This document shows positions 8,786 to 17,147 of a DNA stretch of 32,404 bases, piece by piece. Where the stretch lies: NCBI GenBank assembly GCA_013140695.1, contig JABFSI010000027.1, positions 1-32,404 of the forward strand. The letters are read 5' to 3'. Source of the DNA: Sideroxydans sp. (lineage in GTDB: Bacteria; Pseudomonadota; Gammaproteobacteria; Burkholderiales; Gallionellaceae). Numbering within the stretch: position 1 is the first letter of the stretch; each line of letters starts with the position of its first letter. Made by a program: the position numbers and the translations under genes. The notes under the pieces were generated by a model. That model saw nothing but the letters and a program-made list of their open reading frames with translations, was not told the DNA's origin and ran no database searches.

Positions 8786-9733
8786 ATGTCCGGCGACATG
8801 ATGGTCTTCACAGGCAATGCCAATCCCAAGCTCGCAGAAAGTGTGGCACGTCACCTAGGTATTCATCTAGGGCGCGCCACCGTCAGTCGTTTTTCTGATG
8901 GCGAAGTGATGGTTGAAATCATGGAGCATGTGCGCGGCAAAGATGTGTTTATTTTGCAATCTACTTGCGCCCCGACCAACGATCACCTGATGGAAATTAT
9001 GGTCATGGTCGATGCATTGCGCCGCGCTTCGGCCGCGCGCATCACCGCCGCCATCCCTTATTTTGGTTATGCCCGCCAAGACCGTCGTCCCCGTTCCGCT
9101 CGTGTAGCCATCACCGCCAAGGTCGTTGCCAACATGCTGACCGGTGTGGGTGTCGATCGCGTGTTGACCATGGACTTGCACTCCGACCAGATCCAAGGCT
9201 TCTTCGATATCCCCGTGGATAACGTGTATGCCAGCCCCATCCTGTTATCGGATGTGTGGCGCAACAACTACAAGAATCTCATCGTGGTATCACCCGACGT
9301 AGGCGGTGTGGTGCGTGCGCGTGCCTTGGCTAAACAATTGGATGCTGACCTCGCCATCATCGACAAACGTCGTCCCAAGCCGAACGTCGCCAAAGTGATG
9401 AACATCATCGGTGATGTCGCGGGTCGTACCTGCTTGATCATGGATGACATGGTGGATACCGCCAACACCCTGTGCGAAGCGGCGAATGCATTGAAAGAAA
9501 AGGGCGCAGAGCGCGTGGTCGCTTACTGTACCCACGGTGTGTTGTCTGGCCCTGCGATCGACCGTCTTGAGAAATCGTCTATCGACGAGTTGGTCGTCAC
9601 CGACACCATCCCGTTGAGCGAAGCCGCACGTAATTGCAAACGCATCCGTCAATTGAGCATCGCTGAACTGATGGCTGAGACATTGCGCCGTATCAACGCA
9701 GAAGAGTCAGTCAGCTCACTGTTCGTCGATTAG
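8786..9733 (+). CDS. prs: Ribose-phosphate pyrophosphokinase (PRPP synthetase)
   Basis: Makes 5-phosphoribosyl-1-pyrophosphate from ribose-5-phosphate and ATP for nucleotide, histidine and NAD synthesis. It is 315 residues long, identical to the E. coli length. Recognisable blocks are [11 protein letters not shown], the RFSDGE region, [10 protein letters not shown] (ATP-binding flexible loop), [33 protein letters not shown], and the PRPP-binding loop [13 protein letters not shown] near residue 220. GAAAGG lies 6-11 nt upstream of the ATG. Base use is that of a well expressed core gene. Confidence 0.98.
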   Translation: MSGDMMVFTGNANPKLAESVARHLGIHLGRATVSRFSDGEVMVEIMEHVRGKDVFILQSTCAPTNDHLMEIMVMVDALRRASAARITAAIPYFGYARQDRRPRSARVAITAKVVANMLTGVGVDRVLTMDLHSDQIQGFFDIPVDNVYASPILLSDVWRNNYKNLIVVSPDVGGVVRARALAKQLDADLAIIDKRRPKPNVAKVMNIIGDVAGRTCLIMDDMVDTANTLCEAANALKEKGAERVVAYCTHGVLSGPAIDRLEKSSIDELVVTDTIPLSEAARNCKRIRQLSIAELMAETLRRINAEESVSSLFVD

Positions 9734-9748
9734 GCAAGTCTGAAACAG

Positions 9749-9823
9749 ACCGTTCGTGGTGAGTGTTTTCCGTTCGCTCCCTCGATACGCTGCAAAAACG
9801 CGGCACTCGGGACGAACGGAAAA
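9749..9823. repeat. Inverted repeat of the CCGTTCGTGGTGAG family
   Basis: The outer arms CCGTTCGT/ACGAACGG and the inner perfect 11-bp pair TTTTCCGTTCG/CGAACGGAAAA enclose CTCGATACG. The same opening (CCGTTCGTGGTGAGT), CTCGATACG and closing GGGACGAACGG occur at 22769-22929. Downstream GTATCGAACCA near 9855 also matches that family. It fills much of the prs-rplY gap. Confidence 0.7.
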
Positions 9824-9888
9824 TGCCTCGAAGAGGTTCTCGCACCCTTTGGGTGTATCGAACCATAGCAGGCACCTAATAGTTTTTT

Positions 9889-9911
9889 GCATCAGCCATG
9901 TTGGCTGATGC
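9889..9911 (+). other. Hairpin in the rplY leader
   Basis: Perfect 9-bp stem GCATCAGCC/GGCTGATGC with a 5-nt loop, 55 nt before the rplY start. A T-run (TTTTTT) comes before rather than after it, so it is not a normal plus-strand terminator. It could be a leader structure or the end of the adjoining repeat. Confidence 0.4.
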
Positions 9912-9965
9912 GCAACCCGAAGTTCACTGGTCGCGGTGAATTTCATTAGAAGTGGAGAAGTACAA

Positions 9966-10637
9966 ATGACAATCGAAATCAGCGCAACAACACGCAAAAC
10001 GCAAGGAACGGGTGCGAGCCGCCGTCTGCGTTTGGCGAATCTCGTCCCCGGTATCGTCTACGGTACAGGCGAAGCAGCCATGATCGAACTCGATCACAAC
10101 ACCCTATATTTCGCACTGAAGAAAGAAGCGTTTCACGCCTCTGTGCTGACGTTGGATTTGGACGGCAAGAAGCAATCTGTATTGCTACGCGACTTCCAAA
10201 TGCACCCATACCGTCAACAAGTGCAACACATCGACTTTCAACGCGTTGACGCGAAGAAAAAGATTCACATGCGTGTGCCATTGCACTTCATCAACGCCGA
10301 CGTAGCACCTGGCGTAAAAACAAGCGGCGGCATCGTGAGTCACGTGTTGAGCGAATTGCACATCGCTTGCTTGCCAGCCGATTTGCCAACCTCCATCAGC
10401 GTTGACTTGTCTAGCTTGGCATTGGGTCATTCCATTCACGTGTCTGATGTTCAGTTGCCCAAAGGCGTAGAAGTTGCGGGTCATCACCACGCAGTGGATG
10501 CGGTGGCAACGATTCAAGTGCCACGTGGTCACGTTGAAGCAGTTGCTGCTGAAGCTGCCGCAGCAACCGAGGCTGCTGCCCCAGCTGCTGCCGCTGCTAA
10601 ACCAGCTGCCGCAGCCAAGCCAGCCGCGAAGAAGTAA
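9966..10637 (+). CDS. rplY: 50S ribosomal protein L25/general stress protein Ctc
   Basis: 5S rRNA-binding ribosomal protein of the long CTC/TL5 form. The protein of 223 residues starts [20 protein letters not shown]. The L25 N-terminal beta-barrel ([17 protein letters not shown]) covers about residues 1-95. The C-terminal TL5 domain ([32 protein letters not shown]) runs to about 190, and a low-complexity Ala/Lys/Pro/Glu tail ends KPAAKK. The ATG at 9966 is chosen over one 30 nt upstream because GGAGAAG precedes it by 6 nt and homologues start MTIE-like. It is followed by a clear terminator. Confidence 0.96.
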   Translation: MTIEISATTRKTQGTGASRRLRLANLVPGIVYGTGEAAMIELDHNTLYFALKKEAFHASVLTLDLDGKKQSVLLRDFQMHPYRQQVQHIDFQRVDAKKKIHMRVPLHFINADVAPGVKTSGGIVSHVLSELHIACLPADLPTSISVDLSSLALGHSIHVSDVQLPKGVEVAGHHHAVDAVATIQVPRGHVEAVAAEAAAATEAAAPAAAAAKPAAAAKPAAKK

Positions 10638-10652
10638 TCTGCATCAAGAACG

Positions 10653-10690
10653 ACCCGCCATGACATCGGATGATGCATGGCGGGTTTTTC
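10653..10690 (+). terminator. Rho-independent terminator after rplY
   Basis: 10-bp stem ACCCGCCATG/CATGGCGGGT with a 13-nt loop, followed by TTTTT. It ends the prs-rplY unit and lies 17 nt before the pth start, so pth must be read through or use its own promoter. Confidence 0.85.
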
Positions 10691-10707
10691 ATTTGTAGAG
10701 GTATCCA

Positions 10708-11286
10708 TTGAGCGAACCAATCAAACTTATCGTCGGCCTTGGTAACCCCGGCAAAGAATACGATGCCACACGCCACAACGCAGGTTTCTGGTGGGTGGAT
10801 GAGTTGGCGCGCAGCAATGCTGCCAACTTCAAAGCGGATAGCAAGTTCCACGGCTTGATCGCCAAGACCAATCTGCATGGGCACGAAGTGCATCTGCTCA
10901 AGCCGCAGACCTTCATGAACGTGAGCGGTCGCGCCGTCGGTGCAGTGGCACAGTTCTATAAGATCGAGCCGACACAGATACTCGTGGTGCATGACGAACT
11001 CGATTTGCCTCCGGGCAGTGCCAAGCTGAAGCAGGGCGGCGGTCACGGTGGGCACAATGGCCTGAAAGACATCATCGCCCATCTGGGCACTAAAGAGTTT
11101 TGGCGACTACGCATCGGCGTAGGCCATCCAGGCGATAGGGCAGAAGTGGTGAACTTCGTACTCAATGCGCCACGTAAAGAAGAGCAAGTTTTAATTGATG
11201 AAGCAGTGCAGCGCGCACAAGACGTCGCACCACTCATCATCGAAGGCAAGTTAGAAGCGGCGATGTTGAAGTTACATAGTGCATAA
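10708..11286 (+). CDS. pth: Peptidyl-tRNA hydrolase
   Basis: Recycles peptidyl-tRNAs released early from ribosomes by cleaving the ester bond. It is 192 residues long (E. coli 194). [24 protein letters not shown] carries the catalytic histidine and neighbouring Asn. [20 protein letters not shown] (catalytic Asp) and [13 protein letters not shown] are also present. The start is TTG, supported by GTAGAGG 6 nt upstream and by the match of [14 protein letters not shown] to the family N-terminus; no ATG lies before the conserved GLGNPG block. Confidence 0.96.
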   Translation: MSEPIKLIVGLGNPGKEYDATRHNAGFWWVDELARSNAANFKADSKFHGLIAKTNLHGHEVHLLKPQTFMNVSGRAVGAVAQFYKIEPTQILVVHDELDLPPGSAKLKQGGGHGGHNGLKDIIAHLGTKEFWRLRIGVGHPGDRAEVVNFVLNAPRKEEQVLIDEAVQRAQDVAPLIIEGKLEAAMLKLHSA

Positions 11287-11297
11287 AAGCGTTTTTA

Positions 11298-11383
11298 GCC
11301 ACAGAGGTCACAGAGCACACAGAGAAAACCACCAACAGCTTGGATGTCGCGACATTCTCTGTGGACTCTGTGTTCTCTGTGGC
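11298..11383. repeat. Inverted repeat built from CTCTGTG units
   Basis: 29-nt arms (11298-11326 and 11355-11383) are complementary except at four positions. The differences fall only between the CTCTGTG blocks, which occur three times per arm. The element fills the pth-ychF gap and ends 28 nt before ychF. Similar CACAGAG/CTCTGTG palindromes are scattered in many bacterial genomes. Confidence 0.8.
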
Positions 11384-11411
11384 AAATGATTTTGAATTTA
11401 AGGAAACAATT

Positions 11412-12503
11412 ATGAGTCTCAAGTGCGGTATCGTCGGTCTTCCTAACGTGGGTAAATCCACCATGTTCAATGCGCTGACCAAAGCGGGCATCGCTGCGGA
11501 GAATTATCCTTTCTGCACCATCGAGCCAAACGTCGGCATCGTTGAAGTGCCTGATCCGCGCATGGCTGAGCTGGCGAAGATCGTCAATCCGCAACGCATG
11601 CAACCTGCCATTGTCGAATTCGTCGACATCGCAGGTCTAGTTGCAGGCGCATCCAAAGGCGAAGGCTTGGGCAACCAGTTCCTCGCCAACATTCGCGAGA
11701 CCGATGCCATCGTCAACGTTGTGCGCTGTTTCGACGACGAGAACGTCGTACACGTCGCAGGCAAGGTCGATCCATTGTCCGACATCGAAGTCATCCTCAC
11801 CGAGTTGGCATTGGCTGACATGGCTGTGGTCGAGCGCACCATTCATCGCGACGGCAAGAAAGCTAAATCGGGCGATAAAGACGCAATCAAGTTGGTCTCT
11901 GTTTTGGAAAAACTCTTGCCGCACTTGAACGAAGGCAAGCCAGCGCGCACCTTCAATTTGAGCGACGACGACAAGGAAATCATCAAGCCTCTGTGCCTGC
12001 TCACCATCAAGCCAGCGATGTATGTCGGCAACGTATTGGAAGATGGCTTCGAGAACAACCCACACTTGGATCGCCTGCGTGAACATGCCGCGAAAGAAGG
12101 CGCGCCTGTCGTCGCCCTCTGCGCCAAGATCGAAGCTGAATTGGCAGACCTAGATGACGCAGACAAAATGGAATTTTTGGCTGACCTCGGTTTTGACGAA
12201 CCCGGATTGAACAAACTCATTCGCGTCGGTTACGACCTGCTTGGTCTGCAAACCTACTTCACCGCAGGAGTAAAAGAAGTGCGCGCGTGGACCATCCACA
12301 AAGGCGACACCGCACCGCAAGCGGCGGGTGTCATCCATACCGATTTTGAAAAAGGTTTCATCCGCGCGCAGACCATCGCCTTCGCCGACTTCATCGCCTG
12401 TGGTGGTGAAGCAGGTGCAAAAGAAAAAGGCAAAATGCGCGTCGAAGGTAAGGAATATGTAGTGCAAGATGGCGATGTGATGAATTTCCTTTTCAATGTG
12501 TAA
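11412..12503 (+). CDS. ychF: Redox-regulated ATPase YchF (Obg family)
   Basis: Translation-associated P-loop ATPase of the Obg family. The length of 363 residues equals E. coli YchF. It starts [17 protein letters not shown] (G1 at residues 9-17). G3 is [20 protein letters not shown], the coiled-coil region follows, and NVLED gives the N-x-x-E motif that makes this family prefer ATP over GTP. The C-terminal TGS-like domain is seen as [18 protein letters not shown] and [16 protein letters not shown]. The ATG at 11412 is preferred over an upstream ATG at 11340, which lies inside the CTCTGTG repeat; AGGA precedes it. The last gene of the conserved translation run. Confidence 0.97.
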   Translation: MSLKCGIVGLPNVGKSTMFNALTKAGIAAENYPFCTIEPNVGIVEVPDPRMAELAKIVNPQRMQPAIVEFVDIAGLVAGASKGEGLGNQFLANIRETDAIVNVVRCFDDENVVHVAGKVDPLSDIEVILTELALADMAVVERTIHRDGKKAKSGDKDAIKLVSVLEKLLPHLNEGKPARTFNLSDDDKEIIKPLCLLTIKPAMYVGNVLEDGFENNPHLDRLREHAAKEGAPVVALCAKIEAELADLDDADKMEFLADLGFDEPGLNKLIRVGYDLLGLQTYFTAGVKEVRAWTIHKGDTAPQAAGVIHTDFEKGFIRAQTIAFADFIACGGEAGAKEKGKMRVEGKEYVVQDGDVMNFLFNV

Positions 12504-12510
12504 ATAACGC

Positions 12511-12590
12511 TTGTAGGTCGGACTTCAGTCCGACATGTTGGGTTGCCCCGCAGGGGTTTTTGCACCCTGGTGGCGAAACCCGACCTACAA
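12511..12590. repeat. TTGTAGGTCGG palindromic element, left of the restriction locus
   Basis: The ends TTGTAGGTCG (12511-12520) and CGACCTACAA (12581-12590) are perfect complements. Inside are TCAGTCCGA and the segment GGTGGCGAAACCCGACC. The right part recurs at about 20330-20372 (GCGGTGAAACCCGACCTTC), in the same position relative to the next element. Together with the next two features it accounts for most of the ychF-hsdM gap (12504-12806). Confidence 0.75.
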
Positions 12591-12597
12591 AAATGTC

Positions 12598-12705
12598 GTC
12601 ATACCGGCGCAGGCCGGTATCCAGCGCAGTTATCAAATAGGCATTGGTTTTTGTCTGCTTCGCAGAATTATTTAATGACTGGATACCGGCTTGCGCCGGT
12701 ATGAC
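12598..12705. repeat. GTCATACCGG palindromic element, left copy
   Basis: About 108 nt with outer palindromic ends (GTCATACCGGCG...CGCCGGTATGAC). Each end is itself a hairpin (ACCGGC.CAGGCCGGT). The core TTTTGTCTGCTTCGCAGAATTA is shared, in inverted orientation, with the copy at 20381-20483 and, diverged, with 22049-22151. Confidence 0.85.
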
Positions 12706-12708
12706 GAA

Positions 12709-12743
12709 ACAGAAAGCCCGCCCCAAGCGGGCTTTCTGTTTTT
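12709..12743 (+). terminator. Rho-independent terminator after ychF
   Basis: 13-bp perfect stem ACAGAAAGCCCGC/GCGGGCTTTCTGT with loop CCCAA and a following TTTTT. It separates the housekeeping run from the restriction-modification locus, 200 nt after the ychF stop because two repeats lie between. Confidence 0.85.
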
Positions 12744-12770
12744 GGCGCTGCTCGCTAACGTGTCACGCCC

Positions 12771-12776
12771 TATAAT
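12771..12776 (+). promoter_or_regulatory. Candidate -10 element for hsdM
   Basis: Perfect TATAAT followed by GCGC, 30 nt before the hsdM ATG and just after the ychF terminator. No good -35 is seen 16-18 nt upstream, so strength is uncertain. Confidence 0.45.
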
Positions 12777-12806
12777 GCGCCTCCGCTATTTGAAGCCGAA
12801 CGCACC

Positions 12807-14375
12807 ATGATCGAAGACATCAAAAAAACTCTCTGGGCAGCCGCCGACAAACTACGCGCCAACACCGATGCCGCCGAATACAAGCACCTCGTCTTAGGTC
12901 TCATCTTCGTTAAATACATCTCCGACACTTTTGCAGCCCGACGTGCCGAGCTAGGCCGCCGCTTTGCCGATCCCAAAGATGACTACTACCTCGACGATGC
13001 CGCACTCATGGCGGAAGAGTTAGAAGACCGCGACTACTACAAAGAAGTGAACGTATTCTGGGTGCCTGAAACCGCGCGTTGGGAAGCCATCCGTGCAGCT
13101 GCCAAGCAGCCGGACATCGGCAAGCGGATCGACGATGCACTGTCCGTCATCGAAGCCGAAAACCCCAAACTCAAAAATATCCTCGACAAACGCTTTGGTC
13201 GCGCACCGCTGCCCGATGGCAAGCTGGGCGAGTTGGTCGATCTCATCTCCACCATCGGCTTTGGTGATGACCCGCGCCTTGCGCGCGATGTGCTGGGGCA
13301 AGTGTACGAATACTTCCTCGGCATGTTCGCCAGCGCCGAAGGCAAGCGCGGCGGCCAGTTCTACACGCCCGCCAGCATCGTTAAAACACTGGTCGCCGTG
13401 CTCGCACCGCATCACGGCAAAGTTTATGACCCCTGCTGCGGCAGCGGCGGCATGTTTGTACAATCAGAAAAATTCATCGAATCGCACGGCGGCAAGCTGG
13501 GCGATGTCGCCGTGTTCGGGCAAGAATCCAACCCCACCACATGGCGCTTGGCCGCGATGAACCTCGCCATTCGCGGCATCGACTTCAACCTAGGCCGCGA
13601 ACCGGGCGACACCTTCACCAAAAACCAACACGCCGATCTGCGCGCCGACTTCATTCTCGCCAACCCGCCATTCAATATCAGCGACTGGTGGCACGGCAGC
13701 CTCACCGGTGATCCGCGCTGGGTGTATGGCGACCCGCCTGCGGGCAACGCCAACTACGCGTGGTTGCAGCACATGCTCTACCACCTCAAGCCCAATGGCC
13801 GCGCAGGCATCGTGCTAGCCAACGGCTCCATGAGTTCCAGCCAGAACAGCGAGGGCGAGATACGCAAAGCCATGGTCGAAGCCGACGTGGTGGAAGTGAT
13901 GATCGCGCTACCCGGCCAACTGTTCTTCAACACCCAGATACCCGCCTGCCTGTGGTTCCTCGCCAAACAAAAAACCAGCAGGCAAGGCGAAGTGCTGTTT
14001 ATCGACGCGCGCAAACTCGGCACCATGATTAGCCGCGTGCAAACTGAATTCACTGATGAAGTGATTGAGAGAATCGCCGCCACTGTCGAAGCTTGGCGCA
14101 ACCCTGACCGTCATTCCCGCGAAAGCGGGAATCCAGTGGTTTACGCCGACATCCCCGGTTACTGCCGCAGCGTCAAACTCGCAGAGATCGCCGAACACGG
14201 CCACGTCCTCACCCCCGGCCGCTACGTCGGCGCGGAAGAAGTGGAAGACGATGACGAAGCCTTCGCCGACAAAATGCAAAAACTCACCGAAAAGCTGGGC
14301 GAGCAGATGGCGAAAGGAACAGAACTCGATGCGTTGATCCGGCAGAAGCTGGGAGGGCTGGGGTATGAGTTCTGA
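12807..14375 (+). CDS. hsdM: Type I restriction-modification DNA methyltransferase HsdM
   Basis: N6-adenine methyltransferase subunit of a type I R-M complex. With HsdS it modifies host sites; with HsdR added it restricts unmodified DNA. It is 522 residues long. The helical HsdM N-domain (MIEDIKKTLWAAADKLRAN) occupies about 1-140. The SAM-binding motif DPCCGSGG begins at D208, and the catalytic NPPF is at N286-F289. Late blocks YADIPGYCRSVKLAEIA and LTPGRYVGAEE are typical of the family. Residues 435-444 (RHSRESGNPV) are encoded by a 27-nt half of a genomic palindromic repeat inserted in frame (14110-14136) in a loop before YADIPGYC. The gene overlaps hsdS by 11 nt. Confidence 0.96.
   Translation: MIEDIKKTLWAAADKLRANTDAAEYKHLVLGLIFVKYISDTFAARRAELGRRFADPKDDYYLDDAALMAEELEDRDYYKEVNVFWVPETARWEAIRAAAKQPDIGKRIDDALSVIEAENPKLKNILDKRFGRAPLPDGKLGELVDLISTIGFGDDPRLARDVLGQVYEYFLGMFASAEGKRGGQFYTPASIVKTLVAVLAPHHGKVYDPCCGSGGMFVQSEKFIESHGGKLGDVAVFGQESNPTTWRLAAMNLAIRGIDFNLGREPGDTFTKNQHADLRADFILANPPFNISDWWHGSLTGDPRWVYGDPPAGNANYAWLQHMLYHLKPNGRAGIVLANGSMSSSQNSEGEIRKAMVEADVVEVMIALPGQLFFNTQIPACLWFLAKQKTSRQGEVLFIDARKLGTMISRVQTEFTDEVIERIAATVEAWRNPDRHSRESGNPVVYADIPGYCRSVKLAEIAEHGHVLTPGRYVGAEEVEDDDEAFADKMQKLTEKLGEQMAKGTELDALIRQKLGGLGYEF
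14110..14136. repeat. Half of a GTCATTCCCG palindromic element inside hsdM
   Basis: 27 nt identical to the left arm of the element at 22049-22151, with its GCG-AAA-CGC hairpin. The unit equals nine codons and leaves the hsdM frame intact, encoding HSRESGNP. It lacks the second half seen in the intergenic copies. Confidence 0.9.
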
Positions 14376-15636
14376 GTTTGAAGAACCTACGTTTGAAGAA
14401 ATAAAAGCCCCAACGAAGTCGGCATTTTCTATGGGGCCGTTTGGCTCACGAATAAAAGCAGAAAACTTTGTGTCGGAGGGGGTGCCCGTTATCAAAGGTG
14501 GCAATCTAAATGGTGATCTAGATAGTAGCTCGTTTGATTTTCTAACACCCGAAAAGGCGGCAGAGCTATCAACCTCTATTGCGCGAAGCCTTGATTTGGT
14601 AATCACGCACAGAGGTACTTTAGGGCAAGTTGGCATCATTCCGCCCAATTCCCGCTATCCCGAATATATTGTTTCTCAAAGCCAACTGAAGTTGAGCTTT
14701 GACCAAACCAAGGTTAATTCATATTTTGTTTACTACTTCCTTCGCTCATCAGTCGGTCAAAGGCGGTTACTCGCAAATACCTCACAAGTTGGTGTGCCAG
14801 CAATTGCTCAAGCTCTAACATCAATTCGCAACATAAGAATTCCGCTCCCCTCATTAAAAGAGCAGGACGGTATTGTTGGCGCATTGCGCCTTCTAGACGA
14901 CCGCATCGCCCTCCTGCGCGAAACCAATGCCACGCTGGAAGCCATCGCGCAGGCGATATTCAAATCGTGGTTTGTCGATTTCGACCCCGTCCACGCCAAC
15001 GCAAAAGGCCGTGCCCCCGAAGGCATGAGCGAAGCCACCGCCGCGCTCTTCCCCGACAACTTCGAGGAATCGGAACTGGGCTTGGTGCCGAGGGGGTGGA
15101 AGGTTGAGCGGCTCGAAACTTTTATGGAGCTTTCATATGGCAAGGCGTTAAAAGCAACTGAACGAATCGTTGGTGGAGTGCCTGTCTATGGCTCTGGCGG
15201 GATAACGGGCTGCCACAACGAAAGCCTAGTTAACGGCCCATCAATTGTTATTGGTCGAAAAGGAACAGTCGGCAGTCTCTACTGGGAAGATCAGCCGTTC
15301 TTTCCAATTGATACTGTTTTCTATGTGCGGTCAGTCATGCCGATGACGTACTGTTTTTATCTGCTTCAAACATTGGGCCTCGCAGATATGAACACCGATG
15401 CGGCAGTGCCGGGATTAAATCGGAATAATGTCTATCGCCTGAAAGTACCAAAAGCACCAGAGGCGGTGCTGTCGGCATTTAACGATGTAGTCGATGTCCT
15501 TCGCGGTTCGATATTCAAAAATAATCAGCAAGCCCAAACCCTCGCCACCCTCCGCGACACGCTGCTCCCCCGCCTGATCTCCGGCCAACTGCGCCTGCCG
15601 GAGGCCGAGACTGCGCTGGAGGCGGTGACGGAATAA
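14365..15636 (+). CDS. hsdS: Type I restriction-modification specificity subunit HsdS
   Basis: DNA-recognition subunit, 423 residues, with the canonical two-TRD plan. TRD1 covers about 1-165 (FSMGPFGSRIKAENF, VPVIKGGNLNG) and is followed by the conserved helix LPSLKEQDGIVGALRLLDDRIALLRETNATLEA (about 168-200) and IFKSWFVDFDPVHANAKGRAPEGM. TRD2 runs about 245-380 (LGLVPRGWKVERLETFMELSYGKALKA, GRKGTVGSLYWEDQPF), and the C-terminal helix is LATLRDTLLPRLISGQL. The TRDs are visibly AT-richer than the spacer helices, as expected for swapped recognition domains. It starts 11 nt inside hsdM. The DNA target cannot be read from sequence. Confidence 0.94.
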   Translation: MSSEFEEPTFEEIKAPTKSAFSMGPFGSRIKAENFVSEGVPVIKGGNLNGDLDSSSFDFLTPEKAAELSTSIARSLDLVITHRGTLGQVGIIPPNSRYPEYIVSQSQLKLSFDQTKVNSYFVYYFLRSSVGQRRLLANTSQVGVPAIAQALTSIRNIRIPLPSLKEQDGIVGALRLLDDRIALLRETNATLEAIAQAIFKSWFVDFDPVHANAKGRAPEGMSEATAALFPDNFEESELGLVPRGWKVERLETFMELSYGKALKATERIVGGVPVYGSGGITGCHNESLVNGPSIVIGRKGTVGSLYWEDQPFFPIDTVFYVRSVMPMTYCFYLLQTLGLADMNTDAAVPGLNRNNVYRLKVPKAPEAVLSAFNDVVDVLRGSIFKNNQQAQTLATLRDTLLPRLISGQLRLPEAETALEAVTE

Positions 15637-15740
15637 TTGCGCCTCACTTTGCGCGCTGTTGCCTGATGGGCTACGAACGTTGCCAATAAGGCAACATTCG
15701 CAATCCGACAAAGGCATATTAAATTTTGCTTGCAACACTA

Positions 15741-15774
15741 GACGGGATATTAAAGATTGCTTTAATATCCCGTC
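15741..15774. promoter_or_regulatory. Perfect 15-bp palindrome upstream of fic
   Basis: GACGGGATATTAAAG (15741-15755) and CTTTAATATCCCGTC (15760-15774) are exact complements with an ATTG loop. It ends 26 nt before the fic ATG. No T tract follows, so an operator or RNA hairpin is more likely than a terminator. The remaining hsdS-fic gap also has a second imperfect hairpin at 15674-15700 (GTTGCC/GGCAAC core). Confidence 0.6.
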
Positions 15775-15800
15775 ATTCCATTAAAGAAAGTTTTCATACC

Positions 15801-16949
15801 ATGCGAGTTACGGGTGCTTATGTAACTTCAACAACTTTGGGCGAGGCGGTGCAGGCGTTTGTGCCGCATGCCTTGCCGCCGCGCGCGCCTGTATTGGCCG
15901 CGACGGGTTATGCGGCGCTCAACCATGCGGCGGAGTTAGCGTTGGCGCGCTTGGCCGGTGTGTCTGGCTTGGTGCCGTCGGTGGATTGGTTGCTGTATAG
16001 CGCGGTGCGCAAGGAGGCATTGCTGACTTCGCAGATTGAGGGGACGCAGGCGACGCTGACGGATTTATTCGACGAGGAGGCGGGCTTTGCCATTGCCAAT
16101 ATCGACGATGTGGAAGAGGTGACGAACTATCTGCGCGCCTTCCGTTTGGTGCAGGACAATTTGCGCGCTGCCGATGGCTTGACGATCAGTGTGCGTTTGT
16201 TGTGCGAGGCGCACCGTCTGCTGTTGAATGGAGCGAGAGGCAGCGGCAAGCAGCCGGGCGAGTTGCGCCGTTCGCAAAACTGGATAGGCGGTACGCGGCC
16301 GGGCAATGCGGCGTTTGTGCCGCCGCCTGCGGAAAAGATCGCGGCGCTGCTGGCGGATATGGAGCGGTTTATTCACGCTGCATCGTCGGATAATTTGCCG
16401 CCCTTGGTAAAGATTGCGCTGGTGCATGCGCAGTTTGAAACCATCCACCCATTTCTGGATGGTAATGGTCGTATCGGGCGTTTGCTGATTGCAGCGTTGA
16501 TGGAGCATTGGGAGTTGTTGCCCGAGCCGTTGATGTATTTGAGCGGATATTTGAAGCAGCACCAGTCGGAGTATTACCGTCGGTTGTCGGCGATTCGCAC
16601 GGATGGCGATTGGGAAGGCTGGGTGGCGTTCTTTTTGGAGGGCGTTGCGGTGGCGGCCTTGGATGCGGAGCGCAACATTGTGGCGGTGGCCAGTTTGATT
16701 GCGGCGGATCGGCGGCGTTTGCTGGCGGCGGAAAAAGGCGGGCTGGCAAGTTATCGTTTGTTTGAGCTGTTGCCGATGATGCCGCGCTTTAGCATTGAGC
16801 AGGTGCGCCAAAAACTCAACACGACTTTCCCAACCGCGAACGCTGCCGTGAAGGTGTTGGAAGATTTAGGCATCGTGGCGGAATTCACCGGACAGAAGAA
16901 AAACCGCAGTTTCAGTTATCAGCCGTATATCGAGTTGCTGACGCGTTGA
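15801..16949 (+). CDS. Fic family protein (putative AMP-transferase) with N-terminal inhibitory motif
   Basis: 382-residue Fic protein. The active site H216-PFLDGNGRIGR-227 has the catalytic His and all phosphate-loop residues, so it should transfer AMP (or another nucleotide) to a target hydroxyl. T76-SQI-E80-G81 fits the [S/T]xxxE[G/N] inhibitory motif that keeps class II Fic proteins auto-inhibited. The C-terminal part (FSIEQVRQKLNTTFPTANAAVKVLEDLGI) looks like a winged helix. The ATG at 15801 is preferred over one 75 nt upstream, which would lie within the palindrome region; AAAGAAAG precedes it. It sits between hsdS and hsdR, a common but poorly explained association. The target is unknown. 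Confidence 0.9.
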   Translation: MRVTGAYVTSTTLGEAVQAFVPHALPPRAPVLAATGYAALNHAAELALARLAGVSGLVPSVDWLLYSAVRKEALLTSQIEGTQATLTDLFDEEAGFAIANIDDVEEVTNYLRAFRLVQDNLRAADGLTISVRLLCEAHRLLLNGARGSGKQPGELRRSQNWIGGTRPGNAAFVPPPAEKIAALLADMERFIHAASSDNLPPLVKIALVHAQFETIHPFLDGNGRIGRLLIAALMEHWELLPEPLMYLSGYLKQHQSEYYRRLSAIRTDGDWEGWVAFFLEGVAVAALDAERNIVAVASLIAADRRRLLAAEKGGLASYRLFELLPMMPRFSIEQVRQKLNTTFPTANAAVKVLEDLGIVAEFTGQKKNRSFSYQPYIELLTR

Positions 16950-16999
16950 AGCGTTTGAATAAAACCTATGTCGAGGGAGTCGCTGGTTTATTCGGTTTT

Positions 17000-17066
17000 G
17001 TCGTTCCCGCGAAAGCGGGAACCCAGTTAATTAAAGGCGCTGGATTCCCGCTTTCGCGGGAATGAC
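17000..17066. repeat. Short GTCGTTCCCG palindromic element between fic and hsdR
   Basis: Two hairpin arms (GTCGTTCCCGCG...GGGAACCCAG and CTGGATTCCCGC...GGGAATGAC) flank a 13-nt core TTAATTAAAGGCG. It is the compact version of the 22049-22151 element and shares its core with 6934-7056. Confidence 0.85.
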
Positions 17067-17080
17067 GGTGTCTACATGGC

Positions 17081-17130
17081 ACATGTAAAAAAATTGCCAT
17101 TTTCTTTACATGATGAGCGTGTCATGTAAA
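17081..17130. promoter_or_regulatory. Operator-like CATGTAA repeats upstream of hsdR
   Basis: ACATGTAAA (17081-17089) is followed by an exact inverted pair, TTTACATGA (17105-17113) and TCATGTAAA (17122-17130), separated by 8 nt. The pair ends 17 nt before the hsdR ATG. Three spaced sites of one half-palindrome suggest a dimeric repressor, possibly delaying restriction until methylation is complete. No regulator gene is in the locus apart from the winged-helix tail of Fic. Confidence 0.55.
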
Positions 17131-17147
17131 AACTTTGTGAGTGAGAA

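Noticed and set aside
9889-9911. Hairpin before rplY considered as the prs terminator
   Set aside because: The T tract is upstream of the stem, not downstream on the plus strand, and rplY would then need its own promoter, which I cannot see.
13908-14648. 246-codon minus-strand open frame across hsdM-hsdS
   Set aside because: It lies opposite two clearly real genes, including the repeat (giving an IPAFAGMT-like peptide), and has no recognisable product.
16065-16811. Long minus-strand open frame opposite fic
   Set aside because: The plus-strand Fic motifs are intact and the antisense product is basic low-complexity sequence.
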